Shown here: positions 1 through 13,277 of the stretch, piece by piece
How the letters are laid out: every line of letters begins with the position of its first letter
Numbering within the stretch: position 1 is the stretch's first letter
Source of the DNA: Lepiota brunneoincarnata
Lineage: Eukaryota; Basidiomycota; Agaricomycetes; Agaricales; Agaricaceae
Length of the DNA: 64,000 bases
Reading direction: 5' to 3'
NCBI GenBank assembly: GCA_023014365.1
Contig: JAEBUN010000012.1
Span: 310,001-374,000 of the forward strand
Made by a program: the position numbers and the translations under genes
Notes under the pieces: generated by a model
Databases searched by the model: none
What the model was told of the DNA's origin: nothing
Seen by the model: the letters and a program-made list of their open reading frames with translations, nothing else

Positions 1-143
1 TTGGCAGGCGAAAGAAAAGCGGAATACTTGATGGCGTTAAGGACATGGAAATAAGCAAGAGTGCCAACGATGCAGAAGAAGACGATGGTCTCTATGGGTG
101 TGTAGGCTGCGTGGAGAGCAAATGGCTTGAGAAGGACACGCAT
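1..143 (-). CDS. HMG1: HMG-CoA reductase, N-terminal fragment (runs off left edge)
   Basis: This is the first 47 codons of a gene whose remainder lies left of the window. Reading leftwards from the ATG at 143 gives a peptide starting MRVLLKPFALHAAYTPIETI and continuing with the hydrophobic stretch VFFCIVGTLAYFHVL. The PIETI-VFF-TLAYFH pattern is the hallmark N-terminus of fungal 3-hydroxy-3-methylglutaryl-CoA reductase, just before and inside its first ER membrane span. The enzyme reduces HMG-CoA to mevalonate, the committed step of sterol and isoprenoid synthesis, with its catalytic domain facing the cytosol. Neither the sterol-sensing nor the catalytic domain is in the window, so the call rests on the N-terminal signature alone. 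The start is the first ATG of this frame. Confidence 0.8.
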   Translation of the reverse strand, partial: MRVLLKPFALHAAYTPIETIVFFCIVGTLAYFHVLNAIKYSAFLSPA

Positions 144-3100
144 CTCTCAGCGCAAGTCCTGTGAGAGAGAGTGAGAGTGGGAGCGGTCTATCGTACCATT
201 CATCATTCATATTTATTTCATCCATACCACCCAATCGGGAACATCGGACCCCGGACACCCCTGCCCTGCGACACAACCGGCCTCCGCCCTCTAGACAATA
301 CTCCGGCCCTCCTTCTAGTCCTCCATCATCTCTTTCAACGTACGACCCTTCGCCTTGAGGCGGGCGCACAAACTTCTGTGTTGGCAGAAGTGGTATCTTT
401 GCTCCAAAATGCGTCTAGCCCCCCCCTGCAGCCCTGTGTTGACGCTCTCCTCAAGGTCACCAGACTGAACACGAGCCCGCAACTGTGTCCTCCATCATGT
501 CCTAATGGTTAGGCCGCTAATCTACATGTGGCTGTTATCCCACTAACGAAATCCGTGACGAACTCCCAACTACAGGTTGAAAGACTCGCCCCAATATCCT
601 GCGTTTCATCTGAAATCTTATTCAATGAGCCCATGGCATGATGTCACCCCGTCACCTGTGTTAAGCAGACAAGCACAATCTAGCTTTATGGTGATATTCT
701 CCACTCCACCTCTCCTATAAGGGCCCTACCGACTAATCATTGGTCGATCGGGTGGGCCACCCACCCTTCACTTTGACCTTGACATATGGGCCTCCCCGAA
801 AAATTCCCTGGACGCGAATCCTCCTTCCCAGATCACTCGAAATAGTCCAACCCCTTGGAGAAACAAAGAGCCTGACAACAATGAATGATCCCGGAAGTAT
901 GGAACGGAGCCTCTGATTCGACGACGGAGGCGGTACATACGGGTACATATCATTCCGCTCACCACGGCCCGGACCACACAGTGGCCCACAAAAACAGACT
1001 ACATATCGCTAATTGTTTCGCAAACGTTCCGGGCCAGACGAAGGTATCGCACCCGGACAAAAATAGCAAATACCTATAGATTGATACAAGATAGATTGTC
1101 TTAACTCCCAAATGGCAGTCAAAATTATGTTTCGAAAATAGGAACGCAGGCAATGCTTTTGGCGCCCGAGGCAGGACATTGGAGACGCCCAGCCCCGGGT
1201 TCTCTGTATGATATCTTGGACCGTTAGCACTACCTCCCGGCAATGCTTTGCTTAGACACATGTATATTCCTGCGAGATGGACGAGCCACTCCCGAGTATG
1301 ATCCAATGAAAATTCGCTTGTAGATGTCTGCCACAGGACTTCCCACCTCTCGGTGTGTCGGCAGAAAGAACAGGCTACTTTGATATCGATTAATCTATTA
1401 GTGTTCTCGCGAATGGTCGGTAACGTGATTGCCGGGCTGAATTTCTGCCTTCCGCTGTCACCAAAATTCCCTCCCACGTACGTATCTTCTACCTATCTAT
1501 CTACAGTAGCTGCAGACTTCTATCAGCACATCAACGCTAGCATATGGCATCATCGGGCTTGGGTCAGTCAAGTTATTCCCCGGCATTTTCATCTAGCCTT
1601 GCGACCCCCACCCGTCCCCTTGCCACTGCTCGAATTTTGATTACACCTAAAAGCACTCCCGAGTTTTGAATCTCGCCCTCTGGAGGCAAGTCACGGCTCA
1701 TCAGCGCCCGGCGCCTCAAATTTTGGGATCAACATCCAGAGATGATAAACAACTTGAGGGTTACCACGGCGCCCGCAATTAGGGTCTACCATCTTAGTTA
1801 AGAGCCAAGACCCACAGTTTTCCGGTTATCCCCTGAATGCTTGCTCCCTACCTCCAGGTCTTCTCGATTACTCCAAGTCCCTTCCAGTCCCCAGGTCACC
1901 AAGCCAAGGTGAGGACGGAGCCGACCGGTCCCTCAACTACCATCGAGCCTCTCAGGACCCCCGAGACGTTGTGCTAAACTATCTGATAATGGTTGGTCAT
2001 GACCGTCGACGGTACCGGGCCCTAGAAGGGACGATATCGAATCGCTACTCGCTTCAACAGCTATGGAGGTAGTATAGGGTCGCATTCCCATCTGAACGAT
2101 CTGGCAGGATACATCATATCAAGGACGTCATAGGCACCTTACCCGGTCCGAACGTACTGGCGCCACCCAGGCACTGACCGCGAGCCCAGGGAATATAAAC
2201 ACCATGGTAATCCAAGCAATACAATACGCTCAGCATGTCCCCTAGCGTACACGAGGCTAGCTGCGTTGGACCTACCATACCTCAGGCAGCAGTCGAACTC
2301 CACGAATGAGCGTACCATGAGATCGGGCACAACCCCGCCCAAACCGAACATTCCGACTTTCACCCACAGCCCGACCCGAATGTCCTCCTTCTCCCCGGGA
2401 GTATCCGCAACTGGTAGGATGTTCGTAAATACAGATTCGACAGGTAGGAACTCTAGGCTTAAGGCTGTTCGAGGACTCCAGGATGTCAATCAGCTCAGTA
2501 ACGACCCTAACTCGCATGCCCACGATCATAGCGCCTATCGAAATAGGATTATCAAGATAGTGGGCTCGGGGGGATGTTGACTGCATAAGGACAATCTCAT
2601 CGCCGACGCGACTACTGGGCGTCTTGATCGAGGTTTCATCGAGGACTGGATGATATACGGAGACTGGGGGACCCGTGGCACCGAATAACACACTCGAGAT
2701 CATACATGGCGCCACGATCATTCCCCAAGCAACACGGAGAATCCGGTTGGAACGTCGGACTCATTAATATATTCACATGTTCTCCTCAACGCACCGCCCC
2801 ACGTTTTTCGACCTACGACAGATGGATTGGCTAGGCAGATTGTGACGAGCCAGTCACTCCATCGTTCTCGGGCTTCAGAAACGCTAATCTTACTCCGTGG
2901 TCCGCTGATAGCGACGTTTCACCAAAGGAAAAAGGCGGGGATTTTATTTTCCGTATCTCTCGGCGAAACTTGTGTAGATCAAAATGGCTAGTACGGCGAT
3001 ACTACCTCGGGCCAAGAAAACGACTGCTAAGATACGCACATAACAACCCTTCTCTAGCTGTGTCTCATAGTAAGATTTGCATAAATCTCCAGAGGGGAAG

Positions 3101-6100
3101 TTGAATCAATTATTAAAAATACATTCCATGAGGGGAACCCAGTGGTGGCCAGGGAAATGATGAAAACAGGGAATTGCTCCTTGCCCGCCACATTTTCTTG
3201 GCCGTGTCAGGGATCACAATGAACATGTCAGTCAGTAATTTTGGCATCGATTCAATGGATCAGCACGACATATCGTCCACCCCGGCAAGGGATGTTCATT
3301 TGCCGGCCCCGGACAGCCATACCCACGCCGGTGTGACATACGAGACTTCTGAGCCGGATGTTCACTCGACACTTCCTTTCGTCTCCAAGCATTGGACTCT
3401 TCCCCTCCGGCACGAACATCATACAGGATCCGGACGATTTCGTCCTCGACGGAATGCTTGGAAGTCTCTAGAAAGAGACATAAGCGAGCCCCCCCGGCAC
3501 CTGTTGTCTTCTTGGACATAAAAGGCACAGTTCCGATAGCTAGCAACAAACCATGGCACCTAGGACCGAGTACAGAATGGGCGATTCCCGCATAGGGTTC
3601 GCAAGTACCCGTAACTCGTACAGACTGCGCAAGCGAGAGAATGCAGCAGTCTTCTTGGTCCATATCTGTGTACATACCATGATGCAACACACTTTTGGGT
3701 GATACAATAAGCAAGCCCAGAAGAGGCGGATCGAGTCGAAATGAAATTACGAACCTGTTTATTGTTTTTTTTTATTAGGCTGCAAAATCGAGGGAATGAA
3801 GATGACGATACACCACCGGACCGGAACAACGCTCCAACAGTTGTCTGTGCTCTATTAGAGATTGAACCCGTACGTATTAGGTTGTGCATCGAATGTTTTT
3901 ATACTGGGATGAACTTTGTAGCTAGCGAGAACCAAGCCCCAGCATATCACAAGATGCGGGAAGTGGGAGGAGTACTGTCTTTGCGGAGCGGGCTACCGAT
4001 ACAACGGTCGTGGGATATACCTCAATGTTTCGCGCGGCTCAAGGAATCACAGCTCAGGAGGGCAAAAGACTTGAATGGTATATATTGGAGAAATTCTCGG
4101 GCACTTGTATATATTAGGAGACAGGAAACAGCGGGCGGCGCTCTCCTTGGCTCGAGGGGCGGCCCGAGGCATACCGTAGAAAAATCCAACCCTAAATCCC
4201 CTTTTTCATTTCAAAAATCTCAATGGGTGATCGAGAGATGGTAAAAGCGACAACCAGTTCCCATATTCGATGTGCAAATGCGGTGCGGTGCGCTCCAATC
4301 ACCAATCCTCCAACAACAACCGCGGAACGCAGACGAGTTGGAGGGAAGCACTAAGCACTGGCGGAGACTGAACAAAGGAAATGTAAAATACACAAATATA
4401 GACCGAAACGAAAAACCATGTCCAGCACGAACACGAGAAGCCCTCAAGACACGCTCCCGTCGCCGCCCCAAGTTAACAAAACGAACTTTTGACCAACTGA
4501 ATAACTCGACCCGCCATCGTCCTCGGTCCGCTCTACAGCCAACTACCACTTGCTAAACGGAAGTAACCAACATTCCAATCATGCTTAATCCAAGTACATG
4601 CGAACGCGCAAAGGGTCATGTCCAGTGCACCATGTTCGCCTACCGGGTCCCGTGTTGGAAAAAAGCGTGCAACGACGGCGTGTTCGTTTGGCCTCGGTGA
4701 GCTCGTGAGGCAAACGGATGGCTACGTACAATTAAATAATATCTACAACAATTATGTTTTACAAACAATAAAACAATTTCAAATCACATGCATCGCGCGG
4801 GCTCGCATGATGCCAGAATTCCAACATCCCGAAGCACACTGCTGCTGCAGTCCCACAAACGTATGAAAATCTATAACGACGCAACTGACATTATGTGCAC
4901 CCGCCCGCACCGCCTTCACCGGTATTGCAAGGGCCCCGGAGTCACCGCTGGCAGGGCGCTGATAGCGAGGCCTCAAATATTATTACTAACCTGTACCATA
5001 TCCGCAACATCGCCTCGCAACTGTCCGCTACCAAAGTGTTCAAGGGAAGCCCCACCGCAGAGGAGTTGTCTCACTATGACAAGTCCTCAATGTATCGCAA
5101 ATCAAGATTCTTCAACGCCAGGTTTTTGGGGGGAGCTCTTAAACTGGAATGCATCCGTCGCAAGGTACTGACAACGTGAGAGTTACGTTTTTTCACTAGT
5201 TGATAGATACGCCTGCACCTCTATTCACCCCAACTGCCCAAGCGCAGGCGTTGCAGCTGCTGAGAAGGAAAAAATATACAGAGAAAAGATGTGTTGGAGT
5301 TTGGTAATCGCGTCTCCAAGTTTCCGAAACAGGGGGGGAAACGACAAAAGCTCATGCACTAAACTGTTTGTGTGAGCGCACCTGGTCCAAGGGAACTTGG
5401 TCAACCCCGGTCAAGGCTTTTGGATTGATCCTAGTGCAAAATGTTTCAGGACGACCGATCACGATGGACCAGCACTAATTATAAGCCCATCAAAGAAATG
5501 GTTTCACGCAGTAGTAAGACTGACCACCTACCCTCAACGAATCTGTCCCGCAAATTCGACACGAGTCGCTCAAGTTCGTATCCGGTCTGCTGCAGCCAAA
5601 ACATAGACCCCAGCCCTCCGTACAGCCTTGAAGCTGGAATTCTGCGCACTAAACCACTTTAACCGTTCAAACGCAACCCCTAATCGAGGAGTGCTATTCT
5701 TGTATGGTAGTCTGTACAACACTCTAATCCTTGCTCTGGCATACTGTGCCATACCAAAATAGGAAACGAATAGTCGAATAAAGTGCCAAACGGGCCTGAG
5801 CATACTTGAATAATCTGTGACCTAAGGGAGGTATAAGTAATGGGTGGTAGGGGTCTGTCGACGGCCGAGTGGCTATTTGACCCATCCAGCCAGGTGCCGG
5901 ATTTGGCGATCCTGCGTCGGAGCGGGGTAAGGGCGAGAAAAGGCGCGTCCTTAAATCATTCAGGAGGGACGCCCGGAATGCGGAGGGAGGGATCCTCGGG
6001 TACCAGGATATCGCAATTTCTGTCTCTAGATATAGCAATCAAGATACATTTTTCATCTATCCAGCTGGCACCCCGCATTTTCTACAAGTACTCCAACTCA

Positions 6101-6103
6101 CAT
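144..6103. other. 6 kb stretch with no recognisable gene
   Basis: No frame here gives a protein I recognise and no set of short frames joins into a conserved domain. Open frames are at most about 170 codons and overlap on both strands, as expected by chance. The part next to 143 should hold the HMG-CoA reductase promoter; a TATAAG-like string lies near 716. A 94-codon frame at 4895-5179 (+) looks protein-like at its end but matches nothing I know. The stretch may hold decayed mobile DNA, but I see no terminal repeats or transposase or reverse transcriptase motifs. Confidence 0.5.
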
Positions 6104-9100
6104 TCACGCGCCGCTGCGACCGGCCGCTTTGATGGGTCCAACATTATTCAATCTAGGCAACTGCCTTTCTGGCTTGGATAAAGAAGGTTGAGGGAGGAAC
6201 TCGGCCTCAATCAACCAAGCGAGATATAAGCCCATGAGGTCGTCATCCACGGTACTTACGATCGACCCCTTATGTTGCTCCAGCAACTTGGTAGTGTTCG
6301 AATGATCGAGCTCTGGTGCCTTCGTACTCGTGGGCAGGTCATCGAGCACGAAGTGTAACAGCGGGAAAAGAGCATTGTCCTGGGCCTCCATAACGTGCTG
6401 CTCGAGTTTGCGGCGCCAGACAAGGTACTCGCAAGGTTCTGTGGGAAATCCGTACTTGGCGAGGGCAGAGAGCATAGAGTTGAACGTGGGGGGTGGTTGG
6501 GCAGTGATATGCAGGACACTGAGGAAGGCGTTCGGTAGGGGGGAAACGGCGGCAAGAGAAACGCATAGCGCGACGTGGTCGACGGGTACCATGTTAATGG
6601 TATTGTTGATATCGGGGACTAGCCCAAGCTGGACGCATCCCTTAACCATGCGCCAGATAAAATCATCGGTGTTGGTGACTAATAAACAACGGAAGGCTCA
6701 GTTCCAGTTCCACAAACCATGCTATTCGAGCATGAGGATCTTACCTGCAGTCTTGGAGTCTCCGACGACATACCCGGGTCGGACAATATGTCCACACAGC
6801 CCTCGCCGCCCAGCTTCAAACAACAGCTTCTCAGACACCCACTTAGTCTGGCCATAGCCTGTCTTGAGATTAGTTTTGGCGCCCTCGAGGTCGTCGCTTT
6901 CTGGAATGCCGGTGTATTTGGAGCTTCCATGAGCAAGGGTCTCGGAGAGGGTAACATAGTGCTCAGTGTCGATGGCTGATGTTGAGCTGACGAAGACCAG
7001 CGACTTGGGTTTGCCGGATGAGGCCAAGTCCACGGCAGTGAGGGTAGCGACCACGTTTGCTGCTCTCAACTTCTCGTAGGGGTATACCCAGTGAACCTAA
7101 AAACACGCATATCAGCAAATGGTGATGAACCGCATTCCGAAACTCACGAGGGCACCATTATGAAGGACGACGTCCGCCTCCGATGCAACTCTGCCCCAGC
7201 TCTCTTTGTCAAGCCCGAATGACTCTAGACCAAGATCACCTGTGACAATTTCAAGTCTCCTCTCTTCAACCCACTTCTGACTCCAAACCCCACGGTCAGA
7301 CGAACTTTCCTGCAGACGAGATAGCACCCTCTCCCGATCGGAGCCACGCACCAAGCAGATAACTTTCTTGACCCTCTCCTCTCTCGATAGCAGATCTTTC
7401 AATATGAAGGCTCCCAAAAACCCGGTCGCACCGGTCAAGAACACCGTCAACGGATGATCATAAAAACTCGGTGGAAGTGATGGATACGAAGGCTTCAGGC
7501 TCCCCAGCAGAATCACGTAGTCTTGACCATACTCGAGAGGGGCCGTAGTCATCTTCTCCAGGGCTTCAGCCCCAGGGTACACCCAAAAGTCCTGGTAGCA
7601 CGAGTGCTCACTTGTACTACAGCAGGTGCCTGGTACGCTAAACCCAAGTCGGCGTTCCTCAGTGAATCGACAGCAGTGACGAGACCTGCGATAGTGGGTT
7701 GTTCGAATATTAAACCCAAAGGCGCGTTAACCACGAAAGCTTTACGTATCTCAAAAATAAGGCGAGTGGCGAGGATCGAATGACCGCCTAGGTCGAAGAA
7801 ACTTTCATCTAGTGGGATGGGACTGGGCGCGTTTGGAAGGATGCTTGCCCAAATACTCTGCATCTTTTTCTCCGTTGGGTTCGCTGCCCGAGAGGATGTT
7901 GCCACATGAGACACCTGAGCGGTATCTGGGAATGGAAGGGCAGGTTTATCAATCTTCCCGTTCGGGTTGAGGGGCATACGTTCGAGAGGAATGACGACTG
8001 TCAGAGGATAAGTATCAAAACCACGTCCAAAAAGGATGAGACGAACTCGATGGTACACTGTAGCTAGGTAGTTTGGTCTTGAGATATTCGCGGATATTCT
8101 TGATGAGGCGTCTGTAGCGCCTCATGCCAGCAACGAGACCCTTCACATTCTCATCTTCTGGCGCTTCACTGGCGAATCCTTCCAAGCCAGAGCCCCCAAG
8201 TGGCACGAAATAGCTCACAAGGATTTTCTCCTCGTCCTTGTCTCTCCTTACTAGCGTGACATTCTCGCGCACAAGAGGGTGTTGGCTGAGATGCGTATCG
8301 ATTTCCCTCAGCTCAATTCGGAACCCACGGATTTTAACCTGGTCGTCTGCGCGACCCGTGCATTCCACAGTGCCATCAGGAAGATAACGGCCAAGATCAC
8401 CAGATCGGTACATGCGATCTCGGATTCCCTTCCAATACCGAGATTCAGGGCTAGCAAGTCCATGAGAAGGATGGAGGATTGTATCCTGTCTAGAGGTCAA
8501 ATCGCTCGAGAACCAGTTCGTCACAAATTTCTCGGCGGTGGCAGCTGGGTCAAGATAACCCTCGGCTAGGCCCCCAGATCGGACGTAGATCTCGCCTACC
8601 TCTCCTACGGCGCAAGGAACATTTCTATGGTTCCGGTTAACGACGAGGAGTTGAACGTCAATCATGCCTTGGCCGGCGGGCATGATGTCCTTTTGTGTCG
8701 TGAGGAAGCCGGAATCTTCGGAGAGAGGAGGGATCGCAAAATAGGACACGGCACGTTGGGTTTCTGTTGTACCATACATGTTGATGATACAGACATTGGC
8801 AGCAAGGGATTGAAGGCGCAAGCAGTCCCGTTTGGTGAGGATATCACCGACAAAAAAGGCATTTTGGAGAGTAGGGATTTGACATGTCGCCTGGGCAGAA
8901 AGTAGCTGGCCCATGGCAGGAGTGAGGTGAGTGACTGTAACTTCACTGTTGGCCATCCATTCGGCCAATCTACCGGGCGTCCCAATATCGTCAGCAGTGG
9001 GTACGTGGAGTTGAGCACCAAAAAAGAGAGGCGTGAACACTAAAGTGTGAATTAAATCCACTGCCCTGGGTGCAGATAAGTCAAAGCGACATACTATCAC

Positions 9101-10676
9101 GCTGAATAGGGTCATGCGCGATACCACTAAGCATAGTGAACTTGGAGTTTGCGTCAAGGCCAAATCTTTGCCCCATCCACGGAAAAAAGTGGGTTAGACT
9201 ATAGTGGCGGCCCTTTACACCCTTAGGTATACCGGTGCTCCCACTGGTGAAAGACAGAGTACCGATGCTATCAGGTCCAAGGACGACGTCAGGATCTGTC
9301 TCAGAGAGGGAAGTCTGCTTAGCTAGAACATCTACACGGTCAGAGCCAGCCCCTCCCTGGAGCGTTCCATCAGGCAAGATTTCCAATGCTGGGACTTCGA
9401 CACGAATCTTGAGCTCTGAACGGAGGAAGTCTCGAACAGCAGGACTGATTTTGCCTGCTCCTTTTAGCACAACCAGTCCGCGAGGTTGAGAAACCTGAAG
9501 GTAGATCGTCTGGCGACTCGCCGGATAGGCAGGATCTATACAGATGGTCAAGTATGCTCCGAACATACCAAAACGACAACGCGTACCAATTACGGAGAAT
9601 GTTGCTCCGGCCTTGAGGACGGCCATCACAGCGACCACCAGGTCAACACTACGATGGGCATAAACCATGACTACTTCTTCCCGTTGTATACCCCCATCGA
9701 TGAGATGGTGTGCGAGAATATTAGCGGCGCGCCGAATCTGGCCATAAGTATAGGTTATAGTGGTCTGAGGCTGATCAAGGCTAGGAGCGGGTATGCTCTG
9801 AATGATGCAAGGCCTATCTGGGTGCGTGCGTGCATTGGATGAAAAAACATCCGTGATAGCGCCCTTCCATCCACACCAGTCGAGGTCTGCGGTTGGATCA
9901 GGGAGCTTCGATTTTTTAGACGGAGAGAGTAGTGGTACGGATCCGACAGTGGCCAGGGGATTGAGGGAAACTTTACGGAGAAGAATGGAGAGTTGGTCTA
10001 TGATGAAAGAGATACGCGTTTGCGTGAAGAGTAAAGAGTTGTAGAGAATTCTAAGGGAGATGCGTGGTGCGAGGGACGTCCGAGTCGTCACGGGGGGCCT
10101 CGTAACAAAGACAGTAAGATCTGAGGTGAGGTTCGTAGATCTGATGAAGCTATCCTTCGGTTCATCTGTCTCGTCGAAAAAGCGTACACGGAATATAGGC
10201 GCTTCCAACACGTCGTCTCCTTTGCTCAAAGCCCGAGTCAGCTGCTCAAAGGGTACAGCATCAGCCTCTGCTTCAAGTTCCACCTGCTGCACGCGTCTGA
10301 CGATAGCCCAGAAGGGATCCGAGGGATCGATGACAAGTCGAAGAACGAGGGGATCACGAGCAGTAGCAGAAGATGACCCAATCACGATATCGGTGTCCCC
10401 GGTATAACGATGAAGCAGGACAGTAAATGTAGCCAGAAGTAAGTGGAAGGCGGTAGGCCTCTGGACTTGAGATCCCTCGTCATCCTCATCGCTCTCGTCG
10501 TTTTCTGTGAACAAGGCAAGTCTCATAAGACTCGTTGAAGTTTGTTCGGAGAGCTCGGAGACATGAGCGGCTTCGATGAGCTTATTGCCGCGAGTCGGGC
10601 GAGGATAGTCAGTTGGAAGGGATATTGATGGCAGATTTTGTAGTTTAGAAACAGCCCTAGCGAGACGTTCGGCCAT
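6104..10676 (-). CDS. LYS2: L-2-aminoadipate reductase (alpha-aminoadipate reductase)
   Basis: This large multidomain enzyme adenylates alpha-aminoadipate, loads it on a carrier and reduces it to the semialdehyde in fungal lysine synthesis. Seven exons join without a break: 10676-9587, 9535-9095, 9039-8047, 7997-7612, 7555-7148, 7096-6745 and 6678-6104, giving 4245 nt and 1414 residues, the usual family length. Landmarks in order are a condensation-like N-terminal region, the adenylation core [12 protein letters not shown] (about residue 460), the carrier motif [12 protein letters not shown] whose serine takes phosphopantetheine (about 914), and a reductase domain with [10 protein letters not shown] (about 1015) and YGQTKW (about 1188). 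The in-frame TTG at 10721 is not the start; the ATG at 10676 opens [13 protein letters not shown], like other Lys2 proteins. It needs a phosphopantetheinyl transferase (Lys5 type), not seen here. It is divergent from the dehydrogenase at 11603. Confidence 0.95.
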
Positions 10677-10757
10677 GGTAGATGACTCGGAGAGGCTGGG
10701 GGTGATTGCACTTGCCACCAAAATCTAATCACCACATAAAAGCGAGTAGATAATCGA

Positions 10758-10771
10758 TGATCACGTGATCA
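10758..10771. promoter_or_regulatory. 14-bp perfect palindrome with CACGTG core
   Basis: The string TGATCACGTGATCA is its own reverse complement and is centred about 90 bp upstream of the LYS2 ATG. CACGTG is the classical E-box bound by basic helix-loop-helix factors (Cbf1/Pho4 class in yeasts). Binding here is inferred. Confidence 0.65.
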
Positions 10772-11133
10772 TTGAGCCCCAATCCAAGCAAGTTTCCTCA
10801 TCAATGGATAAGTTATCGAAGCACTAGATGACCTAGCCCGTCTAATCTATACACTCACAAATACTACCCCTCACCAAACCTGAGAAAATTTTTTCTCTAC
10901 CTTCTTTGCTCGGATTTTCTCCTTGCGCCCAATCCTCGCAAGTTTTTTGCTCCCACCCACCTACTCCCCAGTGATGTGGTACAGCCACTCGGCATCCGTT
11001 TCGGACTGCTCAGTCGGCCCTACCAATCGCTCAGGCCCGGCGGTTTCCTCCCTCAGACTACCTCTCGGCAAGGCGGCAGCCATTCCCCGCTTTGCCTCCT
11101 TGCCTGGAGATCCTCTCAGCCCTCTCCCGTTAG

Positions 11134-11141
11134 TCACGTGA
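11134..11141. promoter_or_regulatory. TCACGTGA element between LYS2 and the dehydrogenase
   Basis: This is an exact 8-bp palindrome, 458 bp from the LYS2 start and 462 bp from the dehydrogenase start, so its target gene is ambiguous. Confidence 0.5.
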
Positions 11142-11602
11142 TAACCAGAGGCTTACGCCTCCCAGCCGCCGTGTCCTCCGCAACCCAAACAATCGCCCAC
11201 TGATTGTTTGCACATAACCTCACACCTTCATACCTAGATAAATTATTCCCACTTTAACCTGCTAGATATAATGTGCGAAGAATTAACTTATTCACAGAGC
11301 AAATGAGACTACGAGCACCCACCATCATCACTCAGGGCTGATCGTGGGGATATGGCAATGATGCACTCCGCCCCCAAGATCATCTAGACCATCGATAACG
11401 ACACTCGAACTACTGCGGAAAAAATATTTAATCGCCTGGTTCTTCCCCGATAAAGCGTATTCACCGCCTCGATTGGAAGACTCGAAGCCCACGGGACCAC
11501 GCGCTTTAACATGCATGCGGGTGTGGGTTCGTCTTGCTGACCATATAACACCTCAACAGATAGAAGGTCTGTCCAACGTTGGGTTTTCGCCGTCCTTGCA
11601 TT

Positions 11603-13206
11603 ATGGAAGCTGCTCTGTGGCACGCAGTACGTTCTCACAGCTATGTTGAGCAAGAGGCAACCGATATATGGATATATCATAGCCTCGCCAACTCGAGATA
11701 GTGAAATGTGAAATTCCGAAGCTTAACTCCGGGGATCAGGTCCTTGTCAAAGGTACTGAGTGTTATTTGACCATCGAGAACACAATCAACTCACATTTTT
11801 GGCTCAAACGATCAGTCACCTATTGTGGCGTATGTGGTACAGATCACCATCTTGCAGAGGTAAGTATCCTCGATCTTCGTGTTCTAGCCAACTAACAAAC
11901 CCATCTTCCCTTAGGGTGATTTCTTGGGCAAGTTTCCGGTACGTTCTTGTAATCGCAAGACAATTATCCCCTTTCATCAATCACCCTTGATATCCAGCTC
12001 ATCCCCGGGCACGAGATCGTCGGGGTTGTAGCTGAGATTGGTGAGAGCGTGATGAATGTGGTCGTGGGCGACCGAGTGGTGATAGACCCAACCATTTTGG
12101 TAAAGCCTTAATCTGGCTCATAGCTCCGTGATGTCACTGAAATCAACTCCTATCTCAAGGAATGTGGATACTGCTTCTTCTGTGTCCGTGGACAGAGACA
12201 GATGTGCCAAAACTTTGACGGTTTGGGCGTGACCCTACCGGGGGGGTTTGCGGAATATGTTGTCTCGTAGGTAGTCTTCTCCGAACAAAACAGGAGCTGA
12301 GACAAGTGTGGTTGGTAGCCGTGCTTACAAAGTTTTCAAGATCCAGAATTTGTCGGACCAAGAGGCCACGTTGATTGAACCGGCGGCTTGTGCTGTCCAC
12401 GGCCTGGATAAGCTGAGTGCTCCTGTAGGAGTGGAAGTTTTGATTATCGGCGCTGGACCCACTGGTGCGTTTCCCTTGGCTTCACCACCCAAGTCGAAAG
12501 AGTGTGTAAAACGGTGTCTCCACAGGACTCATCCTTGCCCAATTGCTCAGGTTGAATGGGGCATCGAAGGTGGTGATTACCGCTAACAAGGGGATCAAGA
12601 CCCAGGTCGCGAAAGACATGAACGCGGGAGACGTCATCATTGAATTGGACCGAGAACATCCGGAGTCGCAGTGGGAACAACTCAAAAAAGATCATCCTTT
12701 TGGGTTCGATATTGTGGTGCGTCCGAGTTGTGTGTGGCCTGTCCACAGTGTGATATCAAAGAGCTTCTTCAGATCGAGGCGACTGGCGTAGAAAAGGTCG
12801 CGAACGATGCTATCAACTACGTTCGAAGGGGAGGAACACTTATGGTATATGGCGTATATTCTAACGACGCTTTGGTTCACTGGTCCCCTGCCAAAATATT
12901 CGGGAACGAAATCAGGGTATGTTGAGTATTTTCTCTTTCTAGGATCACAGAATTATATCGGCCAACAGATTATCGGCTCGTTCGCACAAACAAACTGCTT
13001 CCCCCGCGCTATAGCATACCTTGAGAGTGGCAAGGTCAATGTGAAAGGCATGGTGTGTAGCACTATGTCTCAACATAATGCATTATACGTTCTAACGTGA
13101 GACCCAGATAACGGATGTATTCCCTATCAAGGATTTCCAGAATGCACTGGACAAGATGAACAGCAAGAAAGCCGTCAAGGTGATAGTAAAGGCAACGTCA
13201 GATTGA
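11603..13206 (+). CDS. Zinc-dependent polyol (arabitol/sorbitol-type) dehydrogenase, copy 1
   Basis: This medium-chain dehydrogenase most likely oxidises a sugar alcohol with NAD(P). Eleven exons join in frame: 11603-11626, 11683-11752, 11816-11859, 11915-11938, 11998-12099, 12160-12266, 12319-12464, 12526-12716, 12773-12916, 12969-13052 and 13108-13206, for 1035 nt and 344 residues. Visible motifs are the catalytic zinc site CGVCGTDHH and PGHEIVG, the structural zinc cysteines [16 protein letters not shown], and the nucleotide-binding loop [11 protein letters not shown]. The first exon codes only eight residues (MEAALWHA) and was placed by comparison with the paralogue at 48410, which shares that intron position. 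The acceptor before 12160 ends in AAG, which is unusual. The fungal D-arabitol dehydrogenase group is the closest family I recall; the exact substrate is not proven. Confidence 0.85.
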
Positions 13207-13277
13207 GGAGAAACAGCTCCAGATATTAAATCATAATCTGCTATCCCATGTACCTTGTAGCTTACCATCGATCACCA

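Larger units (their letters stand above)
10677..11602. promoter_or_regulatory. Divergent promoter between LYS2 and the polyol dehydrogenase
   Basis: This 926 bp region separates two outward-facing genes. It holds two TCACGTGA sites, at 10761 and 11134, and CT-rich runs around 10890-10930 typical of fungal core promoters. No ORF in it resembles a known protein. Confidence 0.7.

Noticed and set aside
959..1477. 172-codon open frame on the minus strand
   Set aside because: It resembles no known protein, has no exon-like partners, and long chance frames are common in this stretch.
4895..5179. 94-codon frame on the plus strand ending in a protein-like segment
   Set aside because: I could not tie it to a family or to neighbouring exons, so it is mentioned in the gap entry but not called a gene.
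7556..7611. Apparent frame break in LYS2 between carrier and reductase domains
   Set aside because: A 56-bp GTGAGC...GGAG intron keeps the frame, and the seven-exon total is a clean 4245 nt.
10677..10721. TTG-initiated N-terminal extension of LYS2
   Set aside because: It lacks an ATG, and the ATG at 10676 gives the normal Lys2 N-terminus.
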